A DNA stretch of 64,000 nt, taken from assembly GCF_025822245.1 (NCBI RefSeq), contig NZ_JACKTL010000020.1, forward strand, positions 165,156 through 229,155, read 5' to 3'. The notes beneath the pieces were generated by a model. That model was given only the letters and a program-made list of their open reading frames with translations, ran no database searches and was not told the origin of the DNA. Shown in pieces: positions 20,442 through 29,996 of the stretch. The translations under genes were made by a program, and so were the position numbers. Each line of letters starts with the position of its first letter. Position 1 is the first letter of the stretch. Source of the DNA: Mycolicibacterium hodleri (lineage in GTDB: Bacteria > Actinomycetota > Actinomycetes > Mycobacteriales > Mycobacteriaceae).

Positions 20442-21667
20442 TGTTCGCACTGGGCATTGTGCTGTTCGCACTGGCCATCCTGGTCTCGGTGGCCCTGCAC
20501 GAATGTGGCCACATGTGGGTGGCGCGCGCCACCGGAATGAAGGTGCGTCGCTACTTCGTCGGCTTCGGACCCACGGTCTGGTCGACGAAGCGACGCAACC
20601 GGATCGGCTACACCGAGTACGGCCTCAAGGCGGTTCCGCTGGGCGGCTTCTGCGACATCGCGGGCATGACGTCGGTGGAGGAATTGGCGCCCGAGGACCG
20701 GCCGTACGCCATGTTCCGCCAGAAGGTGTGGAAGCGGGTCGCGGTGCTCTTCGCGGGTCCTGCGATGAACTTCGCCATCGGCCTGGTCCTGCTCTACGCC
20801 ATCGCGGTGGTGTGGGGACTGCCCAATCTGCACCCGCCGACGGCCGCCATCGTGGGCGAGACCTCGTGCGTGTCGTCCGAGGTCACCAAGGGCAAGCTGG
20901 GCGACTGCACCGGACCCGGTCCCGCGGCGATGGCGGGCATCAAGGCCGGTGACACGGTCGTCAAGGTCGGCGACACCGACGTGAACACCTTCGAGCAGAT
21001 GGTCGCCGCCGTGCGCAAGCTGAACGCGCCGACGCCGTTCGTGGTGCAACGCACCGAGAACGGCCGGACCGAGGAGTTCACCACCACGGTCGACGTCACC
21101 AAGGCCCAGCGCTGGACCAAGGAGGGCAACGGCGCTCCCACGCAGGTCGGTGCCGTCGGCATCGCCGGCGCTCAATTCGGTCCCACGCAGTACAACCCGC
21201 TCTCGGCGGTGCCGGGCACGGTCGCGTTCACCGGCGACCTGATGGTCGAGCTCGGCAAGTCGCTAGCCAAGATCCCCACCAAGATCGGGGCGCTGTGGAC
21301 GTCCATCGGCGGTGGTGAGCGCGATCCGGAGACGCCCATCAGCGTCGTCGGCGCGAGCATCATCGGTGGCGACACCGTCGACGCCGGACTGTGGGTGGCG
21401 TTCTGGTTCTTCCTGGCTCAGCTGAACTTCGTCCTCGGCGCGATCAACCTGCTGCCGTTGCTGCCATTCGACGGCGGCCACATCGCGATTGCCGTCTACG
21501 AGAAGGTCCGCAATATGATTCGTGCGGCACGCGGCAAGGTCGCCGGCGCGCCCGTGAACTACCTCAAGCTGATGCCCGCCACCTACGTCGTGCTCGTCAT
21601 CGTCGGCGGCTACATGCTGCTGACCGTGACCGCAGACCTGGTCAACCCGATCAGGCTGTTCCAATAG
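20438..21667 (+). CDS. rip1: Site-2 zinc metalloprotease Rip1
   Basis: A 409-residue intramembrane protease of the M50/RseP family. The zinc motif is His21-Glu22-Cys-Gly-His25 in the first membrane segment. A PDZ domain is in the middle ([19 protein letters not shown]), and the C-terminal membrane part has the third ligand motif [11 protein letters not shown]. In mycobacteria Rip1 cleaves anti-sigma factors such as RskA, RslA and RsmA, so it acts upstream of SigK, which is notable beside a SigK-type promoter. The start ATG 20438 overlaps the dxr stop; ATG 20441 is also possible. Confidence 0.95.
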   Translation: MMFALGIVLFALAILVSVALHECGHMWVARATGMKVRRYFVGFGPTVWSTKRRNRIGYTEYGLKAVPLGGFCDIAGMTSVEELAPEDRPYAMFRQKVWKRVAVLFAGPAMNFAIGLVLLYAIAVVWGLPNLHPPTAAIVGETSCVSSEVTKGKLGDCTGPGPAAMAGIKAGDTVVKVGDTDVNTFEQMVAAVRKLNAPTPFVVQRTENGRTEEFTTTVDVTKAQRWTKEGNGAPTQVGAVGIAGAQFGPTQYNPLSAVPGTVAFTGDLMVELGKSLAKIPTKIGALWTSIGGGERDPETPISVVGASIIGGDTVDAGLWVAFWFFLAQLNFVLGAINLLPLLPFDGGHIAIAVYEKVRNMIRAARGKVAGAPVNYLKLMPATYVVLVIVGGYMLLTVTADLVNPIRLFQ

Positions 21668-21686
21668 CCCTGAGAAAGAAGTCATC

Positions 21687-22847
21687 ATGACCGTCGGTCT
21701 GGGATTGCCGGTACCGCCCCCGCCGACGCTGGCCCCTCGTCGCAAGACGCGCCAGCTGATGGTGGGCGACGTGGGCGTCGGCAGCGACTACCCGATCTCG
21801 GTGCAGTCGATGTGCACCACCAAGACCCACGACATCAACGCGACGCTGCAGCAGATCGCCGAGCTGACGGCGTCGGGGTGTGACATCGTCCGGGTGGCCT
21901 GCCCCAGGCAGGAGGACGCCGACGCGCTGCCGATCATCGCCAAGAAGGCGAACATCCCGGTCATCGCGGACATCCACTTCCAGCCGAAGTACATCTTCGC
22001 CGCCATCGACGCCGGATGTGCCGCGGTTCGGGTGAACCCCGGCAACATCAAGGAGTTCGACGGGCGGGTCGCGGAGGTCGCCAAGGCCGCCGGTGCGGCG
22101 GGCATCCCGATCCGCATCGGCGTCAACGCGGGCTCGCTCGATCCGCGGCTCATGAAGAAGTACGGCAGGGCGACGCCGGAGGCGCTGGTCGAGTCGGCGT
22201 TGTGGGAGGCGTCGCTGTTCGAGGAGCACGGCTTCGGCAACATCAAGATCAGTGTCAAGCACAACGATCCGGTCGTCATGGTCGCGGCCTACGAGCAGCT
22301 CGCCGAGCGGTGCGACTATCCGCTGCACCTCGGCGTCACCGAGGCTGGGCCGGCGTTCCAGGGCACCATCAAGTCGGCCGTGGCCTTCGGCGCGTTGCTG
22401 GCCAAGGGCATCGGCGACACCATCCGGGTCTCGTTGTCGGCGCCTCCGGTGGAGGAGATCAAGGTCGGCAACCAGATCCTCGAGTCGCTCAACCTACGTC
22501 CGCGCGGGCTGGAGATCGTGTCCTGCCCGTCGTGTGGGCGGGCTCAGGTCGACGTGTACACGCTGGCCAACGAGGTGTCGGCGGGCCTGGAGGGCATGGA
22601 CATTCCGTTGCGCGTGGCGGTGATGGGCTGCGTGGTCAACGGCCCCGGTGAGGCCCGTGAGGCCGACCTCGGCGTCGCCTCCGGCAATGGCAAGGGCCAG
22701 ATCTTCGTCAAGGGCGAAGTGATCAAGACGGTGCCCGAGCAGATGATCGTCGAGACGCTCATCGAGGAGGCGATGAAGATCGCCGCCGAGATGGATCCCG
22801 CACGTGGATCAGACGTCAGCGGCGCGCCCGTTGTGACCGTAAGCTGA
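21687..22847 (+). CDS. ispG: 4-hydroxy-3-methylbut-2-enyl diphosphate synthase
   Basis: GcpE/IspG, 386 residues, the iron-sulfur enzyme that converts MEcPP to HMBPP. The 4Fe-4S ligands lie in [10 protein letters not shown] and [10 protein letters not shown]. The substrate-binding part includes [19 protein letters not shown] and [11 protein letters not shown]. An AGAAAGAAG ribosome binding site precedes ATG 21687, 19 bases after rip1. A stable hairpin follows the stop, so it probably ends the dxr-rip1-ispG transcript. Confidence 0.97.
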   Translation: MTVGLGLPVPPPPTLAPRRKTRQLMVGDVGVGSDYPISVQSMCTTKTHDINATLQQIAELTASGCDIVRVACPRQEDADALPIIAKKANIPVIADIHFQPKYIFAAIDAGCAAVRVNPGNIKEFDGRVAEVAKAAGAAGIPIRIGVNAGSLDPRLMKKYGRATPEALVESALWEASLFEEHGFGNIKISVKHNDPVVMVAAYEQLAERCDYPLHLGVTEAGPAFQGTIKSAVAFGALLAKGIGDTIRVSLSAPPVEEIKVGNQILESLNLRPRGLEIVSCPSCGRAQVDVYTLANEVSAGLEGMDIPLRVAVMGCVVNGPGEAREADLGVASGNGKGQIFVKGEVIKTVPEQMIVETLIEEAMKIAAEMDPARGSDVSGAPVVTVS

Positions 22848-22850
22848 ACC

Positions 22851-22870
22851 TGACCCTGTGAGCAGGGTCA
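22851..22870 (+). terminator. Hairpin after ispG
   Basis: TGACCCTG-TGAG-CAGGGTCA, a perfect 8-bp stem with a tetraloop, begins three bases after the ispG stop and ends 26 bases before the next start. No U tract follows. Confidence 0.65.
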
Positions 22871-22896
22871 CCACCGTCGGCTCGTAGAAGGTCCAG

Positions 22897-23751
22897 ATGT
22901 CCGCTCCTCCACTGTTTCGCATCGCCGACGAGCGACGCGTCACGGTGGTGCGTGACGCCACGATGGTGCGGCGCGTGCTGGACGAGGATCCCGTCGGTTC
23001 CTGCATGGTCGCGTCCAGGGTGGCCGACCACGGGGTGGACCCAACGTCGATCGGCGGCGAGATGTGGACGCGCCGCCGACCCAGTGATTCGCTGTGCTTC
23101 GCCGGTGCGAACTTGATCCCGCTGCGGGGTGAGGTCGACGACCTCGTCGCCTTCGCCGACAAGGCCACGAGCACACCCCGTCGTTGTTCGTCACTGGTCG
23201 GCCGCACCGAGCTCGTCATGCCGATGTGGCACCGCCTCGAGCGGGCCTGGGGGCCGGCGCGTGACGTCCGGGATCACCAACCGCTGATGGCTCTCTCCAC
23301 CGCGCCGCAGTGCCCGGTCGACCCGCAGGTGCGCCCGGTGCGCATCGAGGAGCTCGACGCCTATCTGGTGGCGGCCATCGACATGTTCATCGGGGAGGTG
23401 GGCGTCGACCCCCGGATGGGCGACGGCGGTCGCGGCTACCGACGGCGGGTGGCCGGACTCATCACCGCGGGCCGGGCCTGGGCCCGCTTCGAACACGGTC
23501 AGGTGGTGTTCAAGGCCGAGGTCGGGTCCCAGTCGCCCGCCGTCGGTCAAATCCAGGGCGTCTGGGTGCATCCCGATTGGCGTGGCCGTGGGCTCGGGGT
23601 GGCCGGCACCGCGGCGTTGGCTCGCGCGGTCGTCCGTGGCGGCCGCACCGCCAGCCTCTACGTCAACGGGTACAACACGATCGCCCGGGCCACCTACGCC
23701 CGCATCGGCTTCACCGAGGTGGGCACCTTCGCCACCGTGCTGCTCGACTGA
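22897..23751 (+). CDS. GNAT-family N-acetyltransferase (Rv2867c-like)
   Basis: A 284-residue two-part protein. The N-terminal half (to about 140) is a DUF4081-type region typical of actinobacteria, and the C-terminal half is a GNAT domain with the acetyl-CoA loop IQGVWVHPDWRGRGLG and the late motif YARIGFTEVGTFATVLL. It follows ispG and precedes the PBP gene, as Rv2867c does. The substrate is unknown. The start ATG 22897 gives MSAPPLFRIADERRV. Confidence 0.9.
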   Translation: MSAPPLFRIADERRVTVVRDATMVRRVLDEDPVGSCMVASRVADHGVDPTSIGGEMWTRRRPSDSLCFAGANLIPLRGEVDDLVAFADKATSTPRRCSSLVGRTELVMPMWHRLERAWGPARDVRDHQPLMALSTAPQCPVDPQVRPVRIEELDAYLVAAIDMFIGEVGVDPRMGDGGRGYRRRVAGLITAGRAWARFEHGQVVFKAEVGSQSPAVGQIQGVWVHPDWRGRGLGVAGTAALARAVVRGGRTASLYVNGYNTIARATYARIGFTEVGTFATVLLD

Positions 23752-23753
23752 TC

Positions 23754-23770
23754 ACGGGGACATCCCCCGT
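23754..23770 (+). terminator. Hairpin after the GNAT gene
   Basis: ACGGGG-N5-CCCCGT, a 6-bp GC-rich stem, starts two bases after the stop codon. It is a weak candidate terminator without a U tract. Confidence 0.45.
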
Positions 23771-23836
23771 CAATCACGATCCGATCTCGGTGCGCCTCCG
23801 GGGGTTGGGCCCCGACGGCTTCTAACATCAGCCTCA

Positions 23837-25660
23837 ATGGCAACACGAACCTCATCCGCATCACGGGTCACCGGTCTCCTCTCGGTTCTGGTGGTCATGG
23901 CGGCGGCCGGCGGTCTCAGCGGCTGCACGCCGCGGCCCAACGGACCCGAACCGGTGGCGACGGCGTTCTTCACCGCGCTCGCCACGGGTGACACCGGCGC
24001 GGCCGCCGACCTCAGCGACCACCCCGCGCAGGCGCGGGCGGCCCTCAACGAAGCCTGGGCCGGCCTGCAGGCGACCAAGCTCGACGCGCAGATCCTCGGC
24101 TCGAAGTACGCCGAGGACACCGGCAGCGTCGCCTACCGGTACACGTGGCACCTGCCGAAGAAGCGCACGTGGACCTACGACGGAACACTGAACATGGTCC
24201 GCGACGAGGGGCGCTGGGAAGTCCGTTGGAGCGCAACGGGTTTGCATCCGAACCTCGGCGAGAACCAGACGCTCGCACTACGTTCGGACGCCCCGCCGCG
24301 CGCGTCGGTCAACGAACGCGGCGGCAGCGACGTGCTTCGGCCTGGGTTCCTCTACAACTACTCCCTCGACGCGAAGGCCGCCGGCGGGAACCTGATGCCG
24401 ACGGCCAGGATCGTCGCCGACACGCTCCGCCGCTTCGATCCGACCATGGACGCCCAGCGGCTCGCCGAGACGGCAAGCTCGTCGGCCAGCCCCCTGAACC
24501 TCATCACGCTGCGCCAGTCCGACCGCGACGCGGTGGCGCCGGCGATCGGCAGCCTCCCCGGGGTCGTCATCACGCCGCACGCCGAACTGCTGGCCGTCGA
24601 CGACAAATTCGCCCCCGACATCATCGGCCAGGTCAAGAAAGCGGTGTCCGACGATCTCGACGGTCAGGCCGGCTGGCGCGTGGTCAGCGTCAACCAGAAT
24701 GGTGCCGACGTCGACGTTCTGAACGAAACGCCCGGTGCGCCAGCGCCTTCGGTGACCATCAGCCTCGACCGGTCGGTTCAGAACGCCGCCCAGGACGCCG
24801 TCGACATGGTGGGCAGGAAGGCCATGATCGTCGCGATCAAGCCGTCGACCGGCGAGATCCTGGCCGTCGCCCAGAACTCCGCCGCCGACGCCGACGGGCC
24901 CACGGCCACCACGGGCCTGTACCCGCCGGGGTCGACGTTCAAGATCATCACCGCGGGTGCGGCGATCGATCGCGACATGGCAACGCCCAACACCCTTTTG
25001 GGATGCCCCGGCCACATCGACATCGGGCAGCGGACCATTCCCAACTACGGCGGATTCGACCTGGGCACCGTGCCGATGTCGCGTGCCTTCGCCAACTCGT
25101 GCAACACGACCTTCGCCGAGCTGGCCAGCCGGATGCCGCCGCGGGGTCTGACGACCGCCGCCGCGCAGTACGGCATCGGGACCGACTACGTCGTCGACGG
25201 AATCCCGACCGTCACCGGGACGGTCCCCCCGACGGTCAACCTCACCGAGCGCACGGAGGACGGCTTCGGTCAGGGCCGGGTCCTCGTCAGCCCCTTCGGC
25301 ATGGCGCTCGCCGCGGCCACGGTCGCCGCGGGCAAGACCCCGGTGCCGCAGCTGATCGAGGGCAGGCACACCGAGGTTTCCGGTGACACCCCGACCATCA
25401 CGCCGAAGATGGTCGACGGCCTGCGACCGATGATGCAACTGGTCGTGACCAACGGCACGGCCAAGGAACTCAACGGCAGCGGCGACGTCCGCGGCAAGAC
25501 GGGGGAGGCCGAATTCGACGGTGGCTCGCACGCCTGGTTCGCCGGCTACCGGGGTGACCTCGCGTTCGCGGCCCTCATCGTCGGCGGCGGCAGCTCCGAG
25601 TATGCCGTGCGGATGTGCAAGGACATGCTCGGCGAGCTGCCCCCCGACTACCTGGCCTGA
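23837..25660 (+). CDS. Penicillin-binding lipoprotein (Rv2864c-like)
   Basis: A 607-residue class B-like PBP. The signal peptide ends in the lipobox LSGC. An NTF2-like MecA_N domain (about 40-150) and a dimerisation region precede the transpeptidase domain. Active-site motifs are Ser366-Thr-Phe-Lys369, Ser421-Cys-Asn423 and Lys554-Thr-Gly. ATG 23837 is chosen because it starts the signal peptide; upstream codons are the tail of the other frame. The homologue in M. tuberculosis is Rv2864c, sometimes called PbpLipo. It should cross-link peptidoglycan on the outer face of the membrane and be acylated by beta-lactams. Confidence 0.94.
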   Translation: MATRTSSASRVTGLLSVLVVMAAAGGLSGCTPRPNGPEPVATAFFTALATGDTGAAADLSDHPAQARAALNEAWAGLQATKLDAQILGSKYAEDTGSVAYRYTWHLPKKRTWTYDGTLNMVRDEGRWEVRWSATGLHPNLGENQTLALRSDAPPRASVNERGGSDVLRPGFLYNYSLDAKAAGGNLMPTARIVADTLRRFDPTMDAQRLAETASSSASPLNLITLRQSDRDAVAPAIGSLPGVVITPHAELLAVDDKFAPDIIGQVKKAVSDDLDGQAGWRVVSVNQNGADVDVLNETPGAPAPSVTISLDRSVQNAAQDAVDMVGRKAMIVAIKPSTGEILAVAQNSAADADGPTATTGLYPPGSTFKIITAGAAIDRDMATPNTLLGCPGHIDIGQRTIPNYGGFDLGTVPMSRAFANSCNTTFAELASRMPPRGLTTAAAQYGIGTDYVVDGIPTVTGTVPPTVNLTERTEDGFGQGRVLVSPFGMALAAATVAAGKTPVPQLIEGRHTEVSGDTPTITPKMVDGLRPMMQLVVTNGTAKELNGSGDVRGKTGEAEFDGGSHAWFAGYRGDLAFAALIVGGGSSEYAVRMCKDMLGELPPDYLA

Positions 25661-25688
25661 GTAGCCTGGTCTGCGGAAGGGACGGCCA

Positions 25689-26285
25689 GTGACCACTAGC
25701 AGCAGCTCCGACATGGGCGGCGAGATGCCTGCAGTGCTTCGCATCTCCGACGCCGATCGCAACGGCACGTTGCGCCGCCTGCACAACGCGGTGGCGCTCG
25801 GGCTCATAGACATCGACGAGTTCGAGGAGCGGTCGTCCGCGGTCTCGCAGGCCCGCCTGCACTCCGAACTCGCCGCGCTCGTCGAGGATCTCCCGGGCCC
25901 CGGTGCGATCGTCACGACGGCCACCGACCGCGTCGAACTCCGGGGAGTGCTCGGCTCGCTAAAGCGGCAGGGCGAGTGGATCGTGCCGACCCGGTTGTCC
26001 CTGGTGCGGCGCATGGGATCGGTCGACCTGGACCTCACCAGGGCGCGGTTCGCCGGACCGATCGTCGTGATCGAACTCGACATGAAGTTCGGCTCGGTCG
26101 ACATCCGGCTGCCCGACGGGGCCAGCGCGTCGATCGACGACGTCGAAGTCGTCGTCGGCAGCGCCCGCGACCATCGCAAGGACGCCCCCGCGGAGGGTTC
26201 GCCGCACGTCATCCTGACCGGCCGCACCGTGTGCGGTTCCGTCGACGTCCGCGGACCGCGAAAGTCGCTGTTCGGCAGGGGTTAG
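25689..26285 (+). CDS. DUF1707 domain protein
   Basis: A 198-residue cytoplasmic protein. The N terminus has the DUF1707 (SHOCT-like) motif, [33 protein letters not shown], which in actinobacteria is a putative membrane-associated or regulatory module. The remainder is a beta-rich domain resembling the LiaF/DUF2154 C-terminal fold ([22 protein letters not shown]). There is no membrane segment. The start GTG 25689 lies 28 bases after the PBP stop and map follows at 13 bases, so it is likely in the same transcript. The cellular role is not known. Confidence 0.82.
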   Translation: MTTSSSSDMGGEMPAVLRISDADRNGTLRRLHNAVALGLIDIDEFEERSSAVSQARLHSELAALVEDLPGPGAIVTTATDRVELRGVLGSLKRQGEWIVPTRLSLVRRMGSVDLDLTRARFAGPIVVIELDMKFGSVDIRLPDGASASIDDVEVVVGSARDHRKDAPAEGSPHVILTGRTVCGSVDVRGPRKSLFGRG

Positions 26286-26298
26286 ATACGCTGGAAGC

Positions 26299-27159
26299 AT
26301 GCCCGTTCGCACCGCCCTCCGCCCCGGTGAGCTGTCCCCGACGCTGCCGGTGCCCAAGTCGATCCCGCGTCCCGAGTACGCCTGGAAGCCCACCGTCGCC
26401 GAGGGCTCCGAACCGTGGGTTCAGACGCCCGAGGTGATCGAACGGATGCGCGTCGCGGGACGCATCGCGGCGAACGCGCTCGCCGAGGCGGGCAAGGCGG
26501 TCGTCCCCGGCGTCACCACCGACGAATTGGACCGCATCGCCCACGAGTACATGGTCGACCACGGCGCGTACCCGTCGACGCTGGGCTACAAGGGCTTTCC
26601 CAAGTCCTGCTGCACGTCGCTGAACGAGGTCATCTGCCATGGCATCCCCGACTCGACGGTCGTCCAGGACGGCGACATCGTCAACATCGACGTGACGGCC
26701 TACCTCGACGGCGTGCACGGCGACACCAACGCCACCTTCCTCGCCGGTGAGGTGTCCGAGGAGCACCGGCTGCTGGTCGAGCGCACCCACGAGGCGACCA
26801 TGCGCGCGATCAAGGCGGTCAAGCCGGGCCGGCAGCTGTCGGTCGTCGGCCGCGTCATCGAGGCCTACGCACACCGGTTCGGCTACCACGTCGTCCGTGA
26901 CTTCACCGGCCACGGCATCGGCACCACCTTCCACAACGGGCTGGTGGTCCTGCACTACGACCAACCGGCGGTCGACACCGTCCTCGAACCGGGCATGACG
27001 TTCACCATCGAGCCCATGATCAACCTCGGCTCACTGGACTACGAGATCTGGGATGACGGCTGGACGGTCGCCACGGTGGACAAGAAGTGGACCGCGCAGT
27101 TCGAGCACACCCTGGTGGTCACCGACGACGGGGCCGAGATCCTGACACTCCCGGAGTGA
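26299..27159 (+). CDS. map: Methionine aminopeptidase
   Basis: A type I methionine aminopeptidase of 286 residues that removes the initiator methionine. It corresponds to mapB (Rv2861c), the longer mycobacterial form with an N-terminal extension containing a PxxPxxP-like segment ([16 protein letters not shown]). Metal ligands are in [31 protein letters not shown] and [10 protein letters not shown], plus the last Glu in QFEHTLVVT. Its stop overlaps the cobQ GTG (GTGA), so translation is probably coupled. Confidence 0.95.
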   Translation: MPVRTALRPGELSPTLPVPKSIPRPEYAWKPTVAEGSEPWVQTPEVIERMRVAGRIAANALAEAGKAVVPGVTTDELDRIAHEYMVDHGAYPSTLGYKGFPKSCCTSLNEVICHGIPDSTVVQDGDIVNIDVTAYLDGVHGDTNATFLAGEVSEEHRLLVERTHEATMRAIKAVKPGRQLSVVGRVIEAYAHRFGYHVVRDFTGHGIGTTFHNGLVVLHYDQPAVDTVLEPGMTFTIEPMINLGSLDYEIWDDGWTVATVDKKWTAQFEHTLVVTDDGAEILTLPE

Positions 27160-28646
27160 GCGGCGCGCTCCTGGTCGCGGGCACCACCTCCGACGCCGGC
27201 AAGTCTACGGTCGTCGCCGGTCTCTGTCGGCTGTTGGCGCGCAAGGGTATTCGCGTCGCACCGTTCAAGGCGCAGAACATGTCCAACAACTCGGCCGTGA
27301 CCGTCGAGGGCGGCGAGATCGGCCGCGCCCAGGCCATGCAGGCGCGCGCGGCGGGCCTCGAGCCCAGCGTGCGATTCAACCCCGTCCTGCTCAAACCGGG
27401 CGGGGACCGAACCTCGCAACTGGTGGTGATGGGTCGAGTCGCCGGCACGGTCGCCGCGGGGGACTACTTCCAGCACCGGGACATGCTCACCAAGGTGGTC
27501 AACGACGAACTGGCTTCTCTGCGAGCCGAATTCGACGTCGTCATCTGCGAAGGAGCCGGATCGCCCGCCGAGATCAACCTGCGCGCAACCGATCTGGCCA
27601 ACATGGGCTTGGCCCGGGCGGCGAATCTGCCGGTGCTGGTGGTCGGGGACGTCGACCGGGGCGGGGTGTTGGCGCACTTCTTCGGCACCGTGGCGGTCCT
27701 GGAACCCGACGACCAACGGCTCATCGCCGGGTTCGTGGTCAACAAGTTCCGCGGTGACCCCGCCCTGCTGGCACCCGGCCTGGACCAGCTCGAGCGGCTG
27801 TCCGGGCGGCCCACCTACGGCGTCGTCCCCTACGACGACGGACTGTGGCTCGACGCGGAGGACTCGCTGTCGGTGCAAGCCCACCGGATCGTGGGAATTC
27901 CCGCCCGGGCGCGGGGCGCCGACACACTGCGCGTGGCGGCGGTCCGGTTGCCGCGCATCTCCAACTCGACCGACGTCGAGGCGCTGGCGTGCGAACCCGG
28001 CGTGGTGGTTCGGTGGGTCACCGACGTCGCCGACCTGGCCGACGCCGACGTCGTCGTCCTGCCCGGCAGCAAGGCGACGGTGGCGGATCTGGCGTGGCTC
28101 CGCGAGCGCGGTCTCGCCGACGGCGTCCTCGCGCATGCGGCGTCCGGGCGCGCCGTGGTGGGCATCTGCGGCGGGTTCCAGATGCTCTGCCGGACCGTCG
28201 ACGACCCGGTCGAGTCGGGCCGGGGACGCGTCGACGGCCTGGGCCTGCTCGACGCCGACGTGGTCTTCGCGCCGGACAAGACCCTGAAGCTGTGGTCGAA
28301 GCCGTTGCGCGGGTACGAGATTCACCACGGTCAGGTGGCTCGGACGTCCGAGGAGCCGTGGCTCGACGTCGGCATTCGACGCGGCGCCGTGTACGGCACC
28401 CACTGGCACGGGCTGTTCGACAACGACGACGTGCGGCGCCGGTGGCTGACCGACGCCGCCGTGGCGGCCGACCGGCGCGGGTTCGTCGTCGCCGACGACG
28501 TGGACGTGACCGGTCGCCGGGACGCCCAACTCGACGCGATGGCCGACCTGCTGGCCGAACATCTCGACGTCGACGCGGTGTTGGACCTGGTCGACCGCGG
28601 TGCACCGGCCCGGCCCGTGATCACCTCGCACCTCGAGCGCCGCTGA
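27156..28646 (+). CDS. cobQ: Cobyric acid synthase
   Basis: CobQ, 496 residues, which amidates side chains b, d, e and g of adenosylcobyrinic diamide using glutamine. The N-terminal BioD-like P loop is [10 protein letters not shown] with [10 protein letters not shown]. The C-terminal class I glutamine amidotransferase domain has the nucleophile in [10 protein letters not shown] and the late His in [13 protein letters not shown] 27156 is chosen over an in-frame upstream start because it fits the family N terminus and overlaps the map stop. The other cobalamin genes are 20 kb downstream. I saw no cobalamin riboswitch in front of it. Confidence 0.94.
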   Translation: MSGALLVAGTTSDAGKSTVVAGLCRLLARKGIRVAPFKAQNMSNNSAVTVEGGEIGRAQAMQARAAGLEPSVRFNPVLLKPGGDRTSQLVVMGRVAGTVAAGDYFQHRDMLTKVVNDELASLRAEFDVVICEGAGSPAEINLRATDLANMGLARAANLPVLVVGDVDRGGVLAHFFGTVAVLEPDDQRLIAGFVVNKFRGDPALLAPGLDQLERLSGRPTYGVVPYDDGLWLDAEDSLSVQAHRIVGIPARARGADTLRVAAVRLPRISNSTDVEALACEPGVVVRWVTDVADLADADVVVLPGSKATVADLAWLRERGLADGVLAHAASGRAVVGICGGFQMLCRTVDDPVESGRGRVDGLGLLDADVVFAPDKTLKLWSKPLRGYEIHHGQVARTSEEPWLDVGIRRGAVYGTHWHGLFDNDDVRRRWLTDAAVAADRRGFVVADDVDVTGRRDAQLDAMADLLAEHLDVDAVLDLVDRGAPARPVITSHLERR

Positions 28647-28659
28647 GTAACCTTCAAGG

Positions 28660-29322
28660 ATGGCAGTGACGTCGAAGCTCGCCGTCCTCGTGGCCAGCGT
28701 GGTCGTGGTCCTGACCAGCTGTGCCGTCAAGGGCACGCCGACGTGGCCGGGCGCGCGGCTGAACGCCAGCCTGCTGACCGCCGAGGACTTCCCGTCCGGT
28801 GTCCGGTTCGATCGCGTGGCCGAGCAACCCGGCCAGCCCGACGGAGCGGACCGACCGCCGGCGATGGACTCCGAACCCGAGGGCTGCGCCGACGGGTTGA
28901 CCCGGGACATCGCGGCGTCGGCCGAACGGGGTCCCGGAAGCTCGGCGAAGTACGGCGTGACCTACGACGGCGCCCGGATCGTGATGACGGTGCTGACGGA
29001 CGGCTTGGACCTGCGTCGGCTCGAGGCGACCGCGACACGGTGCAAGCTGTACCTGACCTACTTCGACAGGGACTCGCAGCCGATCCTGATGACCACCACC
29101 AAGATGAGCTCACCGCGCCCGCAGTCGCTGACCTATCGGCAGACCATGCAGTTGCGGGGCACCGAGAGCAGCGTGTACTTCACGTTCGAGAACATCGGCG
29201 AATGGGGAATGTTCGGCATCGCGTTCCCCACGCCCGATCCCACCATCTCGGTCAAAGGTTCGCTGCCGCAAACGTTTCTGGACGTCACTGCCAAGCAGGC
29301 GCAGCGGCTGGGCCAACGCTGA
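28660..29322 (+). CDS. Putative mycobacterial lipoprotein
   Basis: A 220-residue exported protein with a short signal peptide and a lipobox, VLTSC (Cys21). The mature part is mixed alpha/beta with two further cysteines (EGCADGLTR and TRCKLYLTY), which could form a disulfide. It looks like one of the small mycobacterial Lpp lipoproteins with a sensor-like fold (similar to DUF5642-type proteins), but I do not recognise a specific family with certainty. The gene is 13 bases after cobQ. Two hairpins cover its stop codon and the next 32 bases. Confidence 0.78.
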   Translation: MAVTSKLAVLVASVVVVLTSCAVKGTPTWPGARLNASLLTAEDFPSGVRFDRVAEQPGQPDGADRPPAMDSEPEGCADGLTRDIAASAERGPGSSAKYGVTYDGARIVMTVLTDGLDLRRLEATATRCKLYLTYFDRDSQPILMTTTKMSSPRPQSLTYRQTMQLRGTESSVYFTFENIGEWGMFGIAFPTPDPTISVKGSLPQTFLDVTAKQAQRLGQR

Positions 29323-29354
29323 GCGCGTTGGATTGCAAGCCGGTGAAAACCGGC
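29313..29354 (+). terminator. Tandem hairpins at the lipoprotein stop
   Basis: Two perfect stems in series: CCAACGC-N5-GCGTTGG (29313-29331), whose loop holds the TGA stop codon, and GCCGGT-GAAA-ACCGGC (29339-29354), a 6-bp stem with a GNRA tetraloop. They probably end the map-cobQ-lipoprotein transcript. Confidence 0.65.
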
Positions 29355-29387
29355 ACCCAAGCCGAGCGGCCCCTGTAGCGTGGCGCA

Positions 29388-29951
29388 ATGCCATCGACCG
29401 TGCTCACCGTCGACGGGTTTCCGGCGACGGTCGACGTATCGGGCCCCGACAAGGGCTCCGTCGTCGTCCTGCTGGGGGCCACTCATCAAGGGCCCGCGGC
29501 GTACGACGCGATCTGTCAGCGCCTGCACACCGCGTCGCTGCGGACTGTCGTCATCGCACCCGACCCGAGGCTCAGCGCCAAGTCCGTCGTCGGGATCCTC
29601 GACTCCGTCGGGGTGCGCTGGGCGCTTCTGGTGGGCGACCGAATCGGGGGGGAGCTCGCCTGGGAGTTGGCCGCCACCCGGCTGGACCGCTTCATCGGGT
29701 TGGTCGTCGTCGACCGCGGCCATCCGCGCGTGCCCGACCAGGCGGGCGAGGTGCGCGACGAGCACTGCCCACCCGTGGAGGTGAACACCACCGCGCTGGT
29801 CAGTTCGCCCGCGGCCCGCACCGTGGCGAAGGCCAGCCAGCGCTACGTCTACGGCGACTACCGCATCGTGGAACTGCTCGGTCGCCGCAACGCCCAGGAG
29901 TCCACGGCGCAACTCGCCGCCGAGATCGTGCTGCGCACCAGCACCTGGTGA
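29388..29951 (+). CDS. Alpha/beta-hydrolase-fold protein with nucleophile replaced
   Basis: A 187-residue protein that reads like a reduced alpha/beta hydrolase: strand-turn VVLLGATHQGPAAYDAICQRL near the N terminus and a nucleophile-elbow-like LLVGDRIGGELAWELAA. In the elbow, the G-x-S-x-G serine position is Arg (G-D-R-I-G-G). The protein is shorter than usual (about 250 or more). Both suggest a non-catalytic or divergent member. Function is unknown. A hairpin lies before the gene and one after it, so it may be transcribed alone. Confidence 0.7.
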   Translation: MPSTVLTVDGFPATVDVSGPDKGSVVVLLGATHQGPAAYDAICQRLHTASLRTVVIAPDPRLSAKSVVGILDSVGVRWALLVGDRIGGELAWELAATRLDRFIGLVVVDRGHPRVPDQAGEVRDEHCPPVEVNTTALVSSPAARTVAKASQRYVYGDYRIVELLGRRNAQESTAQLAAEIVLRTSTW

Positions 29952-29957
29952 CCTGCT

Positions 29958-29976
29958 CGCCGACCCGTTGTCGGCG
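29958..29976 (+). terminator. Hairpin after the hydrolase-like gene
   Basis: CGCCGAC-N5-GTCGGCG, a perfect 7-bp stem, starts seven bases after the stop and ends 20 bases before the SNF2 gene. Confidence 0.55.
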
Positions 29977-29996
29977 GACTTCTCTATCCTCGGTCC

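Noticed and set aside
24278..26227. 649-codon open frame on the minus strand
   Set aside because: Antisense to the PBP and DUF1707 genes, with no recognisable domain and shadow-like composition.
26950..27155. Cobalamin riboswitch upstream of cobQ
   Set aside because: There is no room: cobQ overlaps map, and no B12-box-like sequence was seen. The same holds before cobO, cobB and cysG.
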